Shown here: one piece after another, positions 41,455 through 50,151 of the stretch
How positions within the stretch are numbered: the stretch's first letter is position 1
How the letters are laid out: the number at the start of each line of letters is the position of its first letter
Source: JASLCR01 sp964619585
GTDB taxonomy: Bacteria > Patescibacteriota > Saccharimonadia > Saccharimonadales > Saccharimonadaceae
Assembly (NCBI GenBank): GCA_964619585.1
Contig: CAZUCO010000004.1
Span: 1 to 64,000 of the forward strand
Reading direction: 5' to 3'
DNA length: 64,000 bases
Translations under genes and position numbers: made by a program
Notes under the pieces: generated by a model
The model's input: the letters and a program-made list of their open reading frames with translations, nothing else
The model's database searches: none
What the model was told of the DNA's origin: nothing

Positions 41455-42132
41455 CTATCTTGCTGTATTGCGGATATCAACACCCGCCATGATGACATCC
41501 CCAGATATCACCAGCACCGGCGCACCCTTCTTGGCATCTTGCTCAGTCCGATCATTTGTGCCTGCCATAATATTGTTGACCTGATTATGAATAACTACAT
41601 CTTTTGGCACGAGAATCTCAACACCGCCCCAAAAAGCAAACACTTCAACCACCGCCCCGTCTTGTATCTTTGCCTTACGTAGGTCTATCTTTGCTCCACC
41701 CATAATAGCCGTCAATTTTGAGGCTTTGAAATCTTGTGATGTGTTGGTCGCATCAGCCCCTGCCATGATAGCCGTGACGTCATCACGCTGGCTTTTGCTC
41801 ACTGTCTTACCTACATAGCTTCGACGAAAAATAAATGACAGCCCAACAACAATAATAAACAGTGAAACAATTACTGGCCACGGCTGAAATGACACAAGAT
41901 CGAGCTCGCGAAGTTGGTAGAGTCCACCGAGAATAACGAGAAAAAGCGCTACGAGCCAGCTGCGGGCATTGTTGAGTAATATAAGTAGACCAGCCGCCAC
42001 AATCAAAAGTGGCCAATAGTTTTTCAGTGCATCGTTCATATTGATTAGCTGGGTGTTCTGCAGCAAAAACAGTCCGCCTGCTACCAGTAATATAATTCCA
42101 AAAATCACCCGTGAAGACTGAGACCTATTCAT
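41455..42132 (-). CDS. LiaF-like envelope-stress membrane protein (4 TM + LiaF C-terminal domain)
   Basis: 225 aa. Four N-terminal membrane helices (VIFGIILLVAGGLFLLQN, YWPLLIVAAGLLILLNN, WLVALFLVILGGLYQL, WPVIVSLFIIVVGLSFIF) match the LiaI/LiaF-like module, and the C-terminal half (KLTAIMGGAKIDLRKAKI, VEVFAFWGGVEILVPKDV) is the cell-wall-active-antibiotics response domain. In Firmicutes LiaF restrains the LiaRS system. No LiaRS genes are nearby. It lies 74 bp downstream of a KwaB-like gene on the same strand. Confidence 0.85.
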   Translation of the reverse strand: MNRSQSSRVIFGIILLVAGGLFLLQNTQLINMNDALKNYWPLLIVAAGLLILLNNARSWLVALFLVILGGLYQLRELDLVSFQPWPVIVSLFIIVVGLSFIFRRSYVGKTVSKSQRDDVTAIMAGADATNTSQDFKASKLTAIMGGAKIDLRKAKIQDGAVVEVFAFWGGVEILVPKDVVIHNQVNNIMAGTNDRTEQDAKKGAPVLVISGDVIMAGVDIRNTAR

Positions 42133-42206
42133 TTACTTTCCCCCGACTTATACTTATCTATCTTGATTGTACACCTATATGAGTTGACGGGTCACAAAAA
42201 GTGCCC

Positions 42207-43259
42207 CTACGCGTCATCAGCTGCTTTGTCCGCTGAGATTTTGAGTGGCTTTTTACTTTTGATTTCATATTTAAGACCTGTAATTGGTGACTCGATATAG
42301 TCCTCGTTGAGTACATTGATGAACTTAACAATGTCCTTCTCATCCATAATGATGATCGCGCCACTATCATCCTGCATCAGATCAACTTCCATATCATCGG
42401 CATGCTGCATAAGCTGCTCTTGGGTCATGAGATGAGGATCTAGTTTTTGCAATTTTTTGATAGTTGATCGTCGACCCTTGAGCAGGCCATTGATCGTAAG
42501 TCCTTCGGCCAAGCTCAAACGGAAGTTTGCCTCGATCTCCTTAATCTTTTGCTCAGCCACATATGCTTCCTTGGCATCATAGCCAAATAGCGTCTTGAGC
42601 TTCGCTTGGGAAAAGACATACATATCTTGGTCAACCACCATCAAATGGTTGTCGTCGGGAATACGAAGCGCAGCCTGAGCATCAAACGATACGAACTTGC
42701 CATTTTTGAGCATCCAGCCCTTTTGACCGCTCATTACATTGCCACCCGGAAGCTGCTTGATGACATAAAAAGGTTGCTTAAACTTGGCATGCGAGATACG
42801 CACTACGATACCCTTCATGCGAGCAATATCATGCTCCTCGTCATCAAATATCTCCATCTCAGCTTCTTGAGTCTTGATCCAACGAAGTACATCAGCAGCT
42901 TTTGTCACATTACTAACACGCGTAAATTGCAGAACATTCGCCTCAGCTTCGGCAGCTTCGAATGGTCGCACAACAAGGCCCATCTCCGCACCAGATAGGA
43001 CATATTCAATAATTTCGTCGATAAATAATGGCTCCATCTGCTTATCGAGGTCTTGGGAGCGACTTGTTCGATACACTACACCGTTGCGATTAAAGAAGAA
43101 CAAATCAAAGCGGAGTTCACCTTTGTACTGGATGATATTGTTCGCCCACTGAAATATATCCGATTGTTCATAATCAGCCTCTTCTGCGACCTGTAATTCT
43201 GTTGGTAACGGCAATGAAGTGGCGGCAACTTCAAGGTTCTCAATCGGCTTATTGTCCAT
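42207..43259 (-). CDS. KwaB-like DUF4868 protein
   Basis: 350 aa, no membrane segments. The overall pattern suggests the DUF4868/KwaB family: an N-terminal LRFDLFFFNRNGVVYRT, a middle FKQPFYVIKQLPGGNVMSG with MVVDQDMYVFSQAKLKTLFGYD, and a C-terminal FINVLNEDYIESPITGLKYEIKSK. KwaB is the cytoplasmic partner of membrane protein KwaA in the Kiwa anti-phage system. No KwaA gene is visible; the adjacent membrane gene is LiaF-like. Family call is from pattern memory, so moderate. Confidence 0.6.
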   Translation of the reverse strand: MDNKPIENLEVAATSLPLPTELQVAEEADYEQSDIFQWANNIIQYKGELRFDLFFFNRNGVVYRTSRSQDLDKQMEPLFIDEIIEYVLSGAEMGLVVRPFEAAEAEANVLQFTRVSNVTKAADVLRWIKTQEAEMEIFDDEEHDIARMKGIVVRISHAKFKQPFYVIKQLPGGNVMSGQKGWMLKNGKFVSFDAQAALRIPDDNHLMVVDQDMYVFSQAKLKTLFGYDAKEAYVAEQKIKEIEANFRLSLAEGLTINGLLKGRRSTIKKLQKLDPHLMTQEQLMQHADDMEVDLMQDDSGAIIIMDEKDIVKFINVLNEDYIESPITGLKYEIKSKKPLKISADKAADDA

Positions 43260-43458
43260 TTAATATTCCTGTTTATATTGAATAATACTCGTATCATTGT
43301 AACGCAAATTGGTTGATGCAAATGATGTAGAATGGTCCTCAAAATTTCGAGATAATCTATCAGCCATTGATCGTCGACATGTCTTGACCTACAAAGCTTA
43401 GGATCCACGCACCTGCTCAATTGCAACCCTGTGAGTCGCCGATTGAATCTGACCTGAG

Positions 43459-44052
43459 TTATAGACTTCTAGCTAGAATTGCATGTACTCGCTTTTCAAG
43501 CACCGGTACTATTTCATCCTCGAACCATGGGTTAATGGCACGCCAGCGAAAGTTGAGTGGGCTTGGATGCACCAACGGGAAGTACTGTGGCAGATAGTCT
43601 TCATAGGATCGAACTGTTTCGGTCAGGTTTACCTTGGCAGCTTTGCCCAGGTAATACTTCTGCGCATAGGCACCAATCAGGATAATTAATTCTACTCCTG
43701 GTATCAGCCCAAATAACTGTGGATGCCATTTTTTGGCGAAGTCTTTTCGAGGAGGTAAGTCACCATGTACTCCTTTTCCTGGATAGTAGAAATCCATTGG
43801 TGTCAGAGCAAAGAGATCCGGGCTATAGAACTGCTCGTCAGTAACCCCAAGCCATTTACGCAGCAAGATACCGCTTGCATCATTCCACGGCTTCATGGAG
43901 GCTTGCGCTTTACTGCCTGGCGCTTGACCAATGATGATAATCTTTGCTCTTGGACCTGCTGTATACACGGGTGTGTATCCCTTGGCTTTCATTTCAATAT
44001 TCATAGGATCATCGCAAATTGCCTGATACACCTCGTTGAATGGATCTGTCAT
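43459..44052 (-). CDS. Uracil-DNA-glycosylase-family protein
   Basis: 197 aa. The motif KIIIIGQAPGSKAQ (motif 1), FYYPGKG, and the terminal VHPSPLNFRW (motif 3) belong to the UDG superfamily in the YhhH/UdgX-like short form with GQAPG. It would remove uracil or another damaged base, or be a non-catalytic relative, since the usual motif-1 Asp is not evident. Intergenic 43260-43458 holds nothing clear. Confidence 0.82.
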   Translation of the reverse strand: MTDPFNEVYQAICDDPMNIEMKAKGYTPVYTAGPRAKIIIIGQAPGSKAQASMKPWNDASGILLRKWLGVTDEQFYSPDLFALTPMDFYYPGKGVHGDLPPRKDFAKKWHPQLFGLIPGVELIILIGAYAQKYYLGKAAKVNLTETVRSYEDYLPQYFPLVHPSPLNFRWRAINPWFEDEIVPVLEKRVHAILARSL

Positions 44053-44101
44053 ATACCCATTGTAACGCCAACTAATCGCAGGGGAGTGCTACACTAAAGA
44101 T

Positions 44102-44890
44102 ATGGAATTAACCGAACTCCTTTACTCCCTCATCATTGGACTGGTCGTGTCACTCGTCATCAATCTTTCAATGTTTCTCATTGCATTTCGTCTACAGTCC
44201 GATAAGCTGACAGATATTTCATATGCGGTAACCTTCGCAACCATTGCCATCTGGGGCTTCGTAAGCTCGAGTCATACCTGGTATCACCTCCTGCTGATGA
44301 CTATGGTGCTTATATGGGCCACAAGACTCGGTGGTTTTCTACTATATCGCGTTATCAAGAGTGGCAAAGATGCTCGATTTGATGCTATGCGAGGCAACTT
44401 CATAAAATTCGGTAAATTTTGGCTTGCCCAGGCGGTCACCGTGTGGGTGATGATGATACCGAGCATGTTTGCATTCGCGTCGAGTGCACAACCATCATTA
44501 ACTGTCATGCTTGTTGTTGGCCTTTCGCTTTGGGCTATTGGCCTAATATGTGAAGGAACTGCAGATATACAAAAACTAGTTTTTAGTAGCAATCCAAACA
44601 ACAAAAATAAGTGGATAGAGTCGGGTATATGGAAGTATTCTCGCCATCCCAATTACTTCGGTGAAATCCTTGTATGGATCGGCGTGTATTGCATTGCGCT
44701 GGTGACGCTGAGTTCTCTACAAAGTGTAATTGGACTCGTAAGCCCGCTCTTCATCACCATATTATTACTCTTTGTCAGTGGCGTACCAATACTTGAAAAA
44801 TCAGCTGATAAACGCTGGGGAGACAATGCATCATACAGACGATACAAGGCTCGCACCAGCCTCCTTATTCCCTTGCCAAGAAAAAAATAG
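44102..44890 (+). CDS. DUF1295 membrane protein (steroid-reductase/ICMT-like)
   Basis: 262 aa, about six or seven membrane helices. The signature SGIWKYSRHPNYFGEILVWIGVY near residue 180 and ASYRRYKARTSLLIPLP at the end define the DUF1295 / 3-oxo-5-alpha-steroid 4-dehydrogenase-like group, related to isoprenylcysteine methyltransferases. Substrate unknown; probably a membrane lipid. Confidence 0.85.
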   Translation: MELTELLYSLIIGLVVSLVINLSMFLIAFRLQSDKLTDISYAVTFATIAIWGFVSSSHTWYHLLLMTMVLIWATRLGGFLLYRVIKSGKDARFDAMRGNFIKFGKFWLAQAVTVWVMMIPSMFAFASSAQPSLTVMLVVGLSLWAIGLICEGTADIQKLVFSSNPNNKNKWIESGIWKYSRHPNYFGEILVWIGVYCIALVTLSSLQSVIGLVSPLFITILLLFVSGVPILEKSADKRWGDNASYRRYKARTSLLIPLPRKK

Positions 44891-44937
44891 TCATATCAGT
44901 GCTCAACATCCTGGATCGATTACTCTATACTTGAACT

Positions 44938-45474
44938 ATGAGGCCATTTATTCATCGTTTTGATACCAGCATCAATAGTATTGTTACCAGCTGGCCGATT
45001 TCTCTCAAGCCATTCTTTTTGGGTATCACAATGCTGGGTGATCCTATCGTTACTATTGGCATAGGGCTTATTGTTGCTGTCTATGGCTACTTCCAAGCAA
45101 ATATCCGGCTCGTACTCGCAGGAGTAACTATCTGGATTACACTTGTCCTCGGTGCAATCTTAAAGCTCCTATTTGGACGCGAGAGGCCTCTCACCGATTA
45201 CGCTGCAAACATGCACTTTCCTACCCTTAGCTTTCCAAGCGGGCACGCAAGCGGTGCCACTATAGCATACGGACTGCTCGCCTACATTGCGTGGCATTTG
45301 CTTCCTGAACCCTGGAATTACATCGTTGTTCTCCTTCTAGTTGGGCTCATCGTACTCATTGGACTATCACGTGTATACCTGGGTGCACACTTTCCAAGCG
45401 ATGTTGTTGCTGGATGGGGGCTTGGTATACTTGGACTTCTCGTTATCATATTGATCATAAGGCCATTTGCATGA
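44938..45474 (+). CDS. PAP2-family lipid phosphatase
   Basis: 178 aa, six helices. All three PAP2 motifs are present: KLLFGRERP, FPSGHASG and SRVYLGAHFPSDV. These enzymes dephosphorylate lipid phosphates such as undecaprenyl diphosphate or phosphatidic acid at the outer membrane face. It overlaps the lipid kinase gene by 4 bp (ATGA), a phosphatase-kinase pair. Confidence 0.92.
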   Translation: MRPFIHRFDTSINSIVTSWPISLKPFFLGITMLGDPIVTIGIGLIVAVYGYFQANIRLVLAGVTIWITLVLGAILKLLFGRERPLTDYAANMHFPTLSFPSGHASGATIAYGLLAYIAWHLLPEPWNYIVVLLLVGLIVLIGLSRVYLGAHFPSDVVAGWGLGILGLLVIILIIRPFA

Positions 45475-46319
45475 AAATAATCATTGTCTACAATCCAAAA
45501 TCAGGCTCCGCACTTAGTAGAGAGGAGCTTCGTAAGAAATGTACCAAGGCAGACATAGAGATTGAGCAATTTATTGCTATCAAAGACGGTTTCGAAAAGA
45601 AACTAAAGTCACACATTGAAAATGGTGAAACGATAGCTGCCGTCGGTGGTGATGGGACTATCAGCGCAGTTGCGGGATTGCTTGCCCACACAAAAGCAAC
45701 GCTTATACCACTTCCAGGTGGCACTCTCAACCACTTCACAAAAGACCTGAAGATACCGCAAAACATTGATCAGGCACTGATGCGACTTAAAAAATGCCAA
45801 GCGCGTTCGATTGACATTGCAGCAGTTGAAAACACGTTTTTTATCAATAACTCAAGCATGGGTCTTTACCCTGCATCACTTCATGATCGCGAAGAGCTCG
45901 AGACAACAACGGGCAAGTGGCCTGCAGCGGTTATCGCATCGATCCGAGCACTTATACGATTTAAGACATATACCGTAACGATAGATGATCACACCTTTAA
46001 GACTCCGTTTATCTTTGTAGGCAATAACCGCTACTCGCTTGAGACTCTTGGAGGAACAGAACGCACCTCCCTTGATAAAGGCCACTTAACCGTTTTTGCC
46101 GCCAAGACACAATCACGACTTACATTATTGAAGATTGCTTGTTTTGCACTTATTGGCAAGACAAAACAACTCACTGAATTCGATGAGTTTCATCCTAAAG
46201 CATTTACCCTCAAAACAAAGCGATCAAAGCTCTCAGTTTCTCATGATGGTGAGGTATCAAAATTTACTTCACCACTCAAATTTGAGATCCACAGCAAAGC
46301 CCTCAAGATTCTGGGTTAA
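45471..46319 (+). CDS. Diacylglycerol/lipid kinase family (YegS-like)
   Basis: 282 aa from ATG 45471. The nucleotide-binding motif AAVGGDGTISAVAGLL and the following LPGGTLNHFTKDL are family hallmarks; YNPKSGS marks the N-terminus. It phosphorylates a lipid alcohol such as diacylglycerol or undecaprenol. Translationally coupled to the PAP2 gene; the two could run a phosphorylation-dephosphorylation cycle of the carrier lipid. Confidence 0.9.
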   Translation: MKIIIVYNPKSGSALSREELRKKCTKADIEIEQFIAIKDGFEKKLKSHIENGETIAAVGGDGTISAVAGLLAHTKATLIPLPGGTLNHFTKDLKIPQNIDQALMRLKKCQARSIDIAAVENTFFINNSSMGLYPASLHDREELETTTGKWPAAVIASIRALIRFKTYTVTIDDHTFKTPFIFVGNNRYSLETLGGTERTSLDKGHLTVFAAKTQSRLTLLKIACFALIGKTKQLTEFDEFHPKAFTLKTKRSKLSVSHDGEVSKFTSPLKFEIHSKALKILG

Positions 46320-46873
46320 GATGCGCCTGAAGCGTCGACTAACTCAGCGAGCTTTTTTGCTGTCGTAATATTTCTAATAGTCATCTCACGATATAGTGGT
46401 GTACCTATTACCTTTAAAAGACTGTATTTTGATTGGTTGCGTCTTGTGATGTTGGCAAGGACAGCACCTTCAACATAGATCATCGTTTCGACCTCGGGCC
46501 TATACCCCATTTTGTCTAAAATATCTGGCGCATCTACATTCTCAAAGAGATAGAGAACATCAGACTTTTGTCCAGACTTATCAGGTTTTGGTGCATCGTT
46601 TGTCCAGTCATCGGGAATCATCGATGCAATTTTTTGTATCTTTTTACCCGATAGCACAAGTGTTGGAATAGGGAATCCGAAGTGTGCTTCAAGCGCCTGC
46701 TGCACAACACTTGCATCTGGCTCATCATCGCTTGAAAACACTGCATTACCAGAGTTTATATATACAGTCACATCACGAAAGCCTAGCCCCTCAAGTACCG
46801 TCTTCAGTTCGGCTTTCGGAACTCGATGATTCCCTCCGACATTAACCCCGCGAAGTAGTATGACGTACCTCAT
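46316..46873 (-). CDS. DUF1697 protein
   Basis: 185 aa. MRYVILLRGVNVGGNHRVPKAELK and VTVYINSGNAVFSS are the DUF1697 signature; the end TTAKKLAELVD also fits. Function unknown. It overlaps the DUF1905 start by one base and converges on the lipid kinase gene with 4-bp overlap. Confidence 0.88.
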   Translation of the reverse strand: MRYVILLRGVNVGGNHRVPKAELKTVLEGLGFRDVTVYINSGNAVFSSDDEPDASVVQQALEAHFGFPIPTLVLSGKKIQKIASMIPDDWTNDAPKPDKSGQKSDVLYLFENVDAPDILDKMGYRPEVETMIYVEGAVLANITRRNQSKYSLLKVIGTPLYREMTIRNITTAKKLAELVDASGAS

Positions 46874-47169
46874 TACTTGTCTAGCCTATCAAAATCAGGT
46901 CTAATACTCACCGAGATCGCGTCACCATCAGCCACATTCTCTGCTTTACGTATCTTTGCGCTCACCGCAAAAAACCATCGCTGCTCACCCATACTCATAA
47001 TTGTTGTAGGGTAGATGGTTTTGCCTATCGTCACCAGTACCGGCACGTTACCATTTTTGCCGGCATCGTTTCGTAACTGTTGAGTAATATCAGCGGGGAG
47101 CAGTACAATATGCCAGCCACCTTCACCCATCACCTTTTTAACCTTGCCAGAAAACTGCAAATCGCCCAT
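46873..47169 (-). CDS. DUF1905 protein
   Basis: 98 aa. GGWHIVLLPADITQQLRN and YPTTIMSMGEQRWFFAVSAKIRKAENVADGD fit DUF1905, a small beta barrel. In many bacteria DUF1905 is fused to a YdeI/OmpD-associated domain; here that partner is the separate divergent gene at 47251. Confidence 0.82.
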   Translation of the reverse strand: MGDLQFSGKVKKVMGEGGWHIVLLPADITQQLRNDAGKNGNVPVLVTIGKTIYPTTIMSMGEQRWFFAVSAKIRKAENVADGDAISVSIRPDFDRLDK

Positions 47170-47250
47170 ATAATTCCTTTCAGTATATACTCAGCATGTT
47201 TGTTCGTATGCAATTATTATACCCTCTCGATGTTGTAGTAAAATAAATGT

Positions 47251-47556
47251 ATGTCTACAAAAACTCTTTCCGTCGGTACGATTCATGACAAAATGCCCGC
47301 AGATCTTGGCAAAGCACTACTTGCCGACAAAGAAGCAGTCGATGCCTGGGAGAATATCACACCACTCGCACGCAACGAATGGATTTGCTGGGTCGAAAAT
47401 GCCAAGCTGATCGAGACGCGAAAACGACGAATCGAACGCACCCACACCGAACTAGCCGAAGGTGTACGACGGCCCTGCTGCTGGATCGGCTGCATTCATC
47501 GTACTGATAAGGCTATCAGTCCGTCAGTCAAATGGGCACTGAGCAAAAAGAAATAA
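47251..47556 (+). CDS. YdeI/OmpD-associated family protein
   Basis: 101 aa. The sequence DLGKALLADKEAVDAWENITPLARNEWICWVENAK followed by KRRIERTHTELAEGVRRPCCW is the YdeI (PF13376) C-terminal domain, linked to resistance to antimicrobial peptides in some species. Divergent from DUF1905 with 81 bp between. Confidence 0.82.
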   Translation: MSTKTLSVGTIHDKMPADLGKALLADKEAVDAWENITPLARNEWICWVENAKLIETRKRRIERTHTELAEGVRRPCCWIGCIHRTDKAISPSVKWALSKKK

Positions 47557-47563
47557 TCGCAAT

Positions 47564-48025
47564 TTAGTATTCTGCAATCACGATCTTGTGCTGCGCCATC
47601 ATCGTTTTGAAAGCACCAGGCTTCTTCATCAACTCTTCCATGTTTTCGGGCACAATCTGCCAACTTAGACCATATTGATCCTTGCACCAGCCACATTGCT
47701 CTGACTCTGGAACCTTTGACAGCTTTTCCCAATAGTAGTCAATTTCTTCCTGGTCTTTGCATGGTACAGAAAAAGAAACTGATTCATTAAACTTGAATTC
47801 AGGTCCCGCATTGATTGCGACAAATCGTGTTCCCATTAGCTCAAATTCAACCGTCAAGACTTTACCGGCTAACTCTTGCTGAAACTCAGCAAGACCCTCG
47901 TCCGCAGTATTGGGGTAATATTCCGTGCTCAGTATCTTACCATCCGGGAAGACCGAAACATAGTAATCAGCTGCCTCTTTTGCATTGCCATCAAACCACA
48001 AATTTGGAACTATTCTTTGACTCAT
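47564..48025 (-). CDS. VOC-fold protein, PhnB/3-dmu-9-3-mt type
   Basis: 153 aa. RIVPNLWFDGNAKEAADYYVSVFPDGKI and PVPESEQCGWCKDQYGLSWQIVP resemble PhnB-like VOC proteins; the DQYGLSWQIVP end is diagnostic. Metal ligands are uncertain. Last gene of a run of six small genes headed by ArsR (50034). Confidence 0.85.
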   Translation of the reverse strand: MSQRIVPNLWFDGNAKEAADYYVSVFPDGKILSTEYYPNTADEGLAEFQQELAGKVLTVEFELMGTRFVAINAGPEFKFNESVSFSVPCKDQEEIDYYWEKLSKVPESEQCGWCKDQYGLSWQIVPENMEELMKKPGAFKTMMAQHKIVIAEY

Positions 48026-48030
48026 AATCT

Positions 48031-48411
48031 TTACTCCTCTATAAGCGCTAAAATGTTGTTACTTGGATCCTTAAACCACGCAATGTTTGGTCCCATACCG
48101 GCGTCTTTGCCACGAAGCACACCATGCTCATCCTGCTCGGCCGGCAAGTTGTCATAGCGCTCAAAAACGACACTTTTCTGTATCAGATTATCAATCGCTG
48201 AGTTGATATCATCTACGACAAAATTCAACACTGTGAAACTGGCAGGCTGGTGATCCTCTTTCGGATAAATGAAAACCTGCTGGCCGTTCACGTTAAAGCC
48301 TATGCCGCCCATTTCATCACTCAATTCTAGACCAAGCACCTGACCATAGAATTGCCTGCATGCATCGATATTGTCGCTCGAGTAGCCACTAAATGCACCC
48401 TTAATATTCAT
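48031..48411 (-). CDS. VOC-fold (glyoxalase/bleomycin-resistance-like) protein
   Basis: 126 aa. Two beta-alpha-beta repeats; IDACRQFYGQVLGLEL and the final GPNIAWFKDPSNNILALIEE with Glu ligand are typical VOC features. Substrate unknown. 5 bp upstream of the next VOC gene. Confidence 0.83.
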   Translation of the reverse strand: MNIKGAFSGYSSDNIDACRQFYGQVLGLELSDEMGGIGFNVNGQQVFIYPKEDHQPASFTVLNFVVDDINSAIDNLIQKSVVFERYDNLPAEQDEHGVLRGKDAGMGPNIAWFKDPSNNILALIEE

Positions 48412-48435
48412 ACCGCTTCCTCCTAGTCTTGGTTA

Positions 48436-48810
48436 TTACGCCTCTTTTGGTACTACAAGCTGCTGCATCGCCCACTTGTTGCCGTCCGGGTCGGTAAAAC
48501 GTGTGAAAATTCCCCAAGGCATGTTTTCGATCTCTGTTGCTTCAACGCCGTTTTCGATCAAATACACATACGTAGCTTCAGTATCTTCCACTACACATTG
48601 AATTTCCTGTGTCCCTGGCTGCATCTCTGTGATGCCTTCGCCAATAACGATTGAACACGCAGAACCAGGCGGCGTTAATTGCACGAAGCGTAAACCTGGC
48701 TGTACTTTGTGATCATGATCGAGATTAAATCCAGCTTTCTGCGTGTAAAACTCAATCGCTCGATCGGTATCGCTCACCGGGACTGGTACTAATTCGATTC
48801 TCATTTCCAT
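48436..48810 (-). CDS. VOC-fold protein
   Basis: 124 aa. DTDRAIEFYTQKAGFNLDHDHKV at the start and GIFTRFTDPDGNKWAMQQL at the end follow the VOC pattern. It is most like soil-bacterial VOC proteins encoded with AHSA1 and DUF1801 genes, as here. Confidence 0.83.
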   Translation of the reverse strand: MEMRIELVPVPVSDTDRAIEFYTQKAGFNLDHDHKVQPGLRFVQLTPPGSACSIVIGEGITEMQPGTQEIQCVVEDTEATYVYLIENGVEATEIENMPWGIFTRFTDPDGNKWAMQQLVVPKEA

Positions 48811-48832
48811 CTTGCTTCCCCCTTATCTTTTC

Positions 48833-49183
48833 CTATACTGGACTGATCTGAGCCTTACGATATTCAACAACACGCTTCACTAACTCCACCGGCAGTGGTT
48901 TATCGAGAGGGAACTGGACTGACCCTTTGCCTTGCTTATACTCGGCAAACTCTTTAGCAAAGGCTTCGTGCCCGTTAGGGGTAGCGTAAAATCCAACGTG
49001 CTGTTTGAACCCACCGAAGTAGACAAGTGGCTTGCCATTCAACTTATACCCTACAAGTCCGTAACTAATAGATTCAGTCGCTTCTGGTACCTCAGCACGT
49101 ATAAGCTTTTGCATCAGCCTCAGGCGCTCGCGCACAACTCCATCAAACTGATCGATATAGTCGTCAACATCACTTATCGTCAT
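48833..49183 (-). CDS. DUF1801 (YdhG/iron-chaperone-like) protein
   Basis: 116 aa. ERLRLMQKLIRAEVPEATESISYGLVGYKLNGKPLVYFGGFKQHVGFY is the DUF1801 signature, with KGSVQFPLDKPLP following. Related proteins are called iron-sulfur or frataxin-like chaperones; function here is unknown. Confidence 0.85.
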   Translation of the reverse strand: MTISDVDDYIDQFDGVVRERLRLMQKLIRAEVPEATESISYGLVGYKLNGKPLVYFGGFKQHVGFYATPNGHEAFAKEFAEYKQGKGSVQFPLDKPLPVELVKRVVEYRKAQISPV

Positions 49184-49201
49184 GTCTTTAGTATACGCCC
49201 T

Positions 49202-49705
49202 TTACGCAACCAACACATCCAAGCGGTTGAGCTGACTCGTAAAGCCTTCAACCATACCCATCTTTAGAAGCTCTTCAATTTGCTCGGCACTATCAGCAAC
49301 ACTTCGACTGACGATCTTTGTGTTGCCATTCTGTTCGATAAACTCGTTTGTGACGGTCATCGCAGGTAGCTCTTCGTTAATAGATCCGTTTTCATCGGAG
49401 AAATAGTCCTTATAGCTAAAGCTATTGCCGTTATCAACATCCTCGATCTCCATCAACCCCCATGATGTTTGGCCGAACCACTCACCCTGGTTTTCATCAA
49501 CACATTTCATAGCATAGTGCACGCGACCACCTGAGCGAAAATCAAACTCTTTTGTTGTGGTTTCCCATCCCTCTGGGCCCCACCATTTTTCAAACCAGTC
49601 CTTATCTGCATAAGCCTTCCAGACTTTGTCTTTTGGTCCATTCGCCACAAATTCAATTGTCAGCGTCTTTGCATCGAGATCTTTACTTACACTTACTTCA
49701 GCCAT
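49202..49705 (-). CDS. SRPBCC/AHSA1-domain protein
   Basis: 167 aa. An AHSA1 fold: VWKAYADKDWFEKWWGPEGWETTTKEFDFRSGGRVHY, then MTVTNEFIEQNGNTKIV and a long C-terminal helix. These START-like proteins bind hydrophobic ligands. It starts 2 bp after the ArsR gene; ArsR-AHSA1 pairs are a common operon. Confidence 0.88.
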   Translation of the reverse strand: MAEVSVSKDLDAKTLTIEFVANGPKDKVWKAYADKDWFEKWWGPEGWETTTKEFDFRSGGRVHYAMKCVDENQGEWFGQTSWGLMEIEDVDNGNSFSYKDYFSDENGSINEELPAMTVTNEFIEQNGNTKIVSRSVADSAEQIEELLKMGMVEGFTSQLNRLDVLVA

Positions 49706-49707
49706 AG

Positions 49708-50034
49708 TTACTCCATTTCATTTACGATAGTATTCAGTTTGTCATAGCGGCCTTGCCACATTTGACGGTACTGCTCAAGATATTCATCGGCGCTTTTTAG
49801 AGCACCGGGTGCCAGCGACACCATGTGTTTTTTGCCCTCCTTTCGCTTATTAATCAACCGTGCCTTTTCAAGCACCTTCAGGTGTTTCGATATACCAGCG
49901 AAGCTGATGTCATGGCGGGCGACTAACTCACCAACGGAGTATTCTCGACGGGCAACCTGTGACAGAATATCTCGCCTGATTGGATCACTCAGTGAGGTAA
50001 AGATATTATCGAGTTGCAACGTATATTCAACCAT
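49708..50034 (-). CDS. ArsR-family winged-helix regulator
   Basis: 108 aa. LSDPIRRDILSQVARREYSVGELVARHDISFAGISKHLKVLEKARLI is the ArsR HTH. No Cys metal site (no ELCVCDL motif), so it is the metal-independent AHSA1-linked type. It heads the six-gene run and likely controls it through the palindrome at its start. Confidence 0.9.
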   Translation of the reverse strand: MVEYTLQLDNIFTSLSDPIRRDILSQVARREYSVGELVARHDISFAGISKHLKVLEKARLINKRKEGKKHMVSLAPGALKSADEYLEQYRQMWQGRYDKLNTIVNEME

Positions 50035-50071
50035 ATGGTTAAATGATAATCTAAAATAAACTTAATGTCAA
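50029..50071 (-). promoter_or_regulatory. ArsR promoter and operator
   Basis: Minus strand TTGACA (50071-50066), 17 bp, TATCAT (50048-50043); the palindrome AACCATATGGTT (50029-50040) covers the start codon. Confidence 0.7.
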
Positions 50072-50151
50072 CAAATAGTGTGATTCTCACACGATCGTAT
50101 TGTTGTATTTATATCATCAAAAAGACGAGGCAGGGGAGCAATGATTAGCTA

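Noticed and set aside
41455..42132. Calling the LiaF-like gene KwaA
   Set aside because: It has four helices but its C-terminal half is a clear LiaF domain. Only the neighbourhood supports a Kiwa link.
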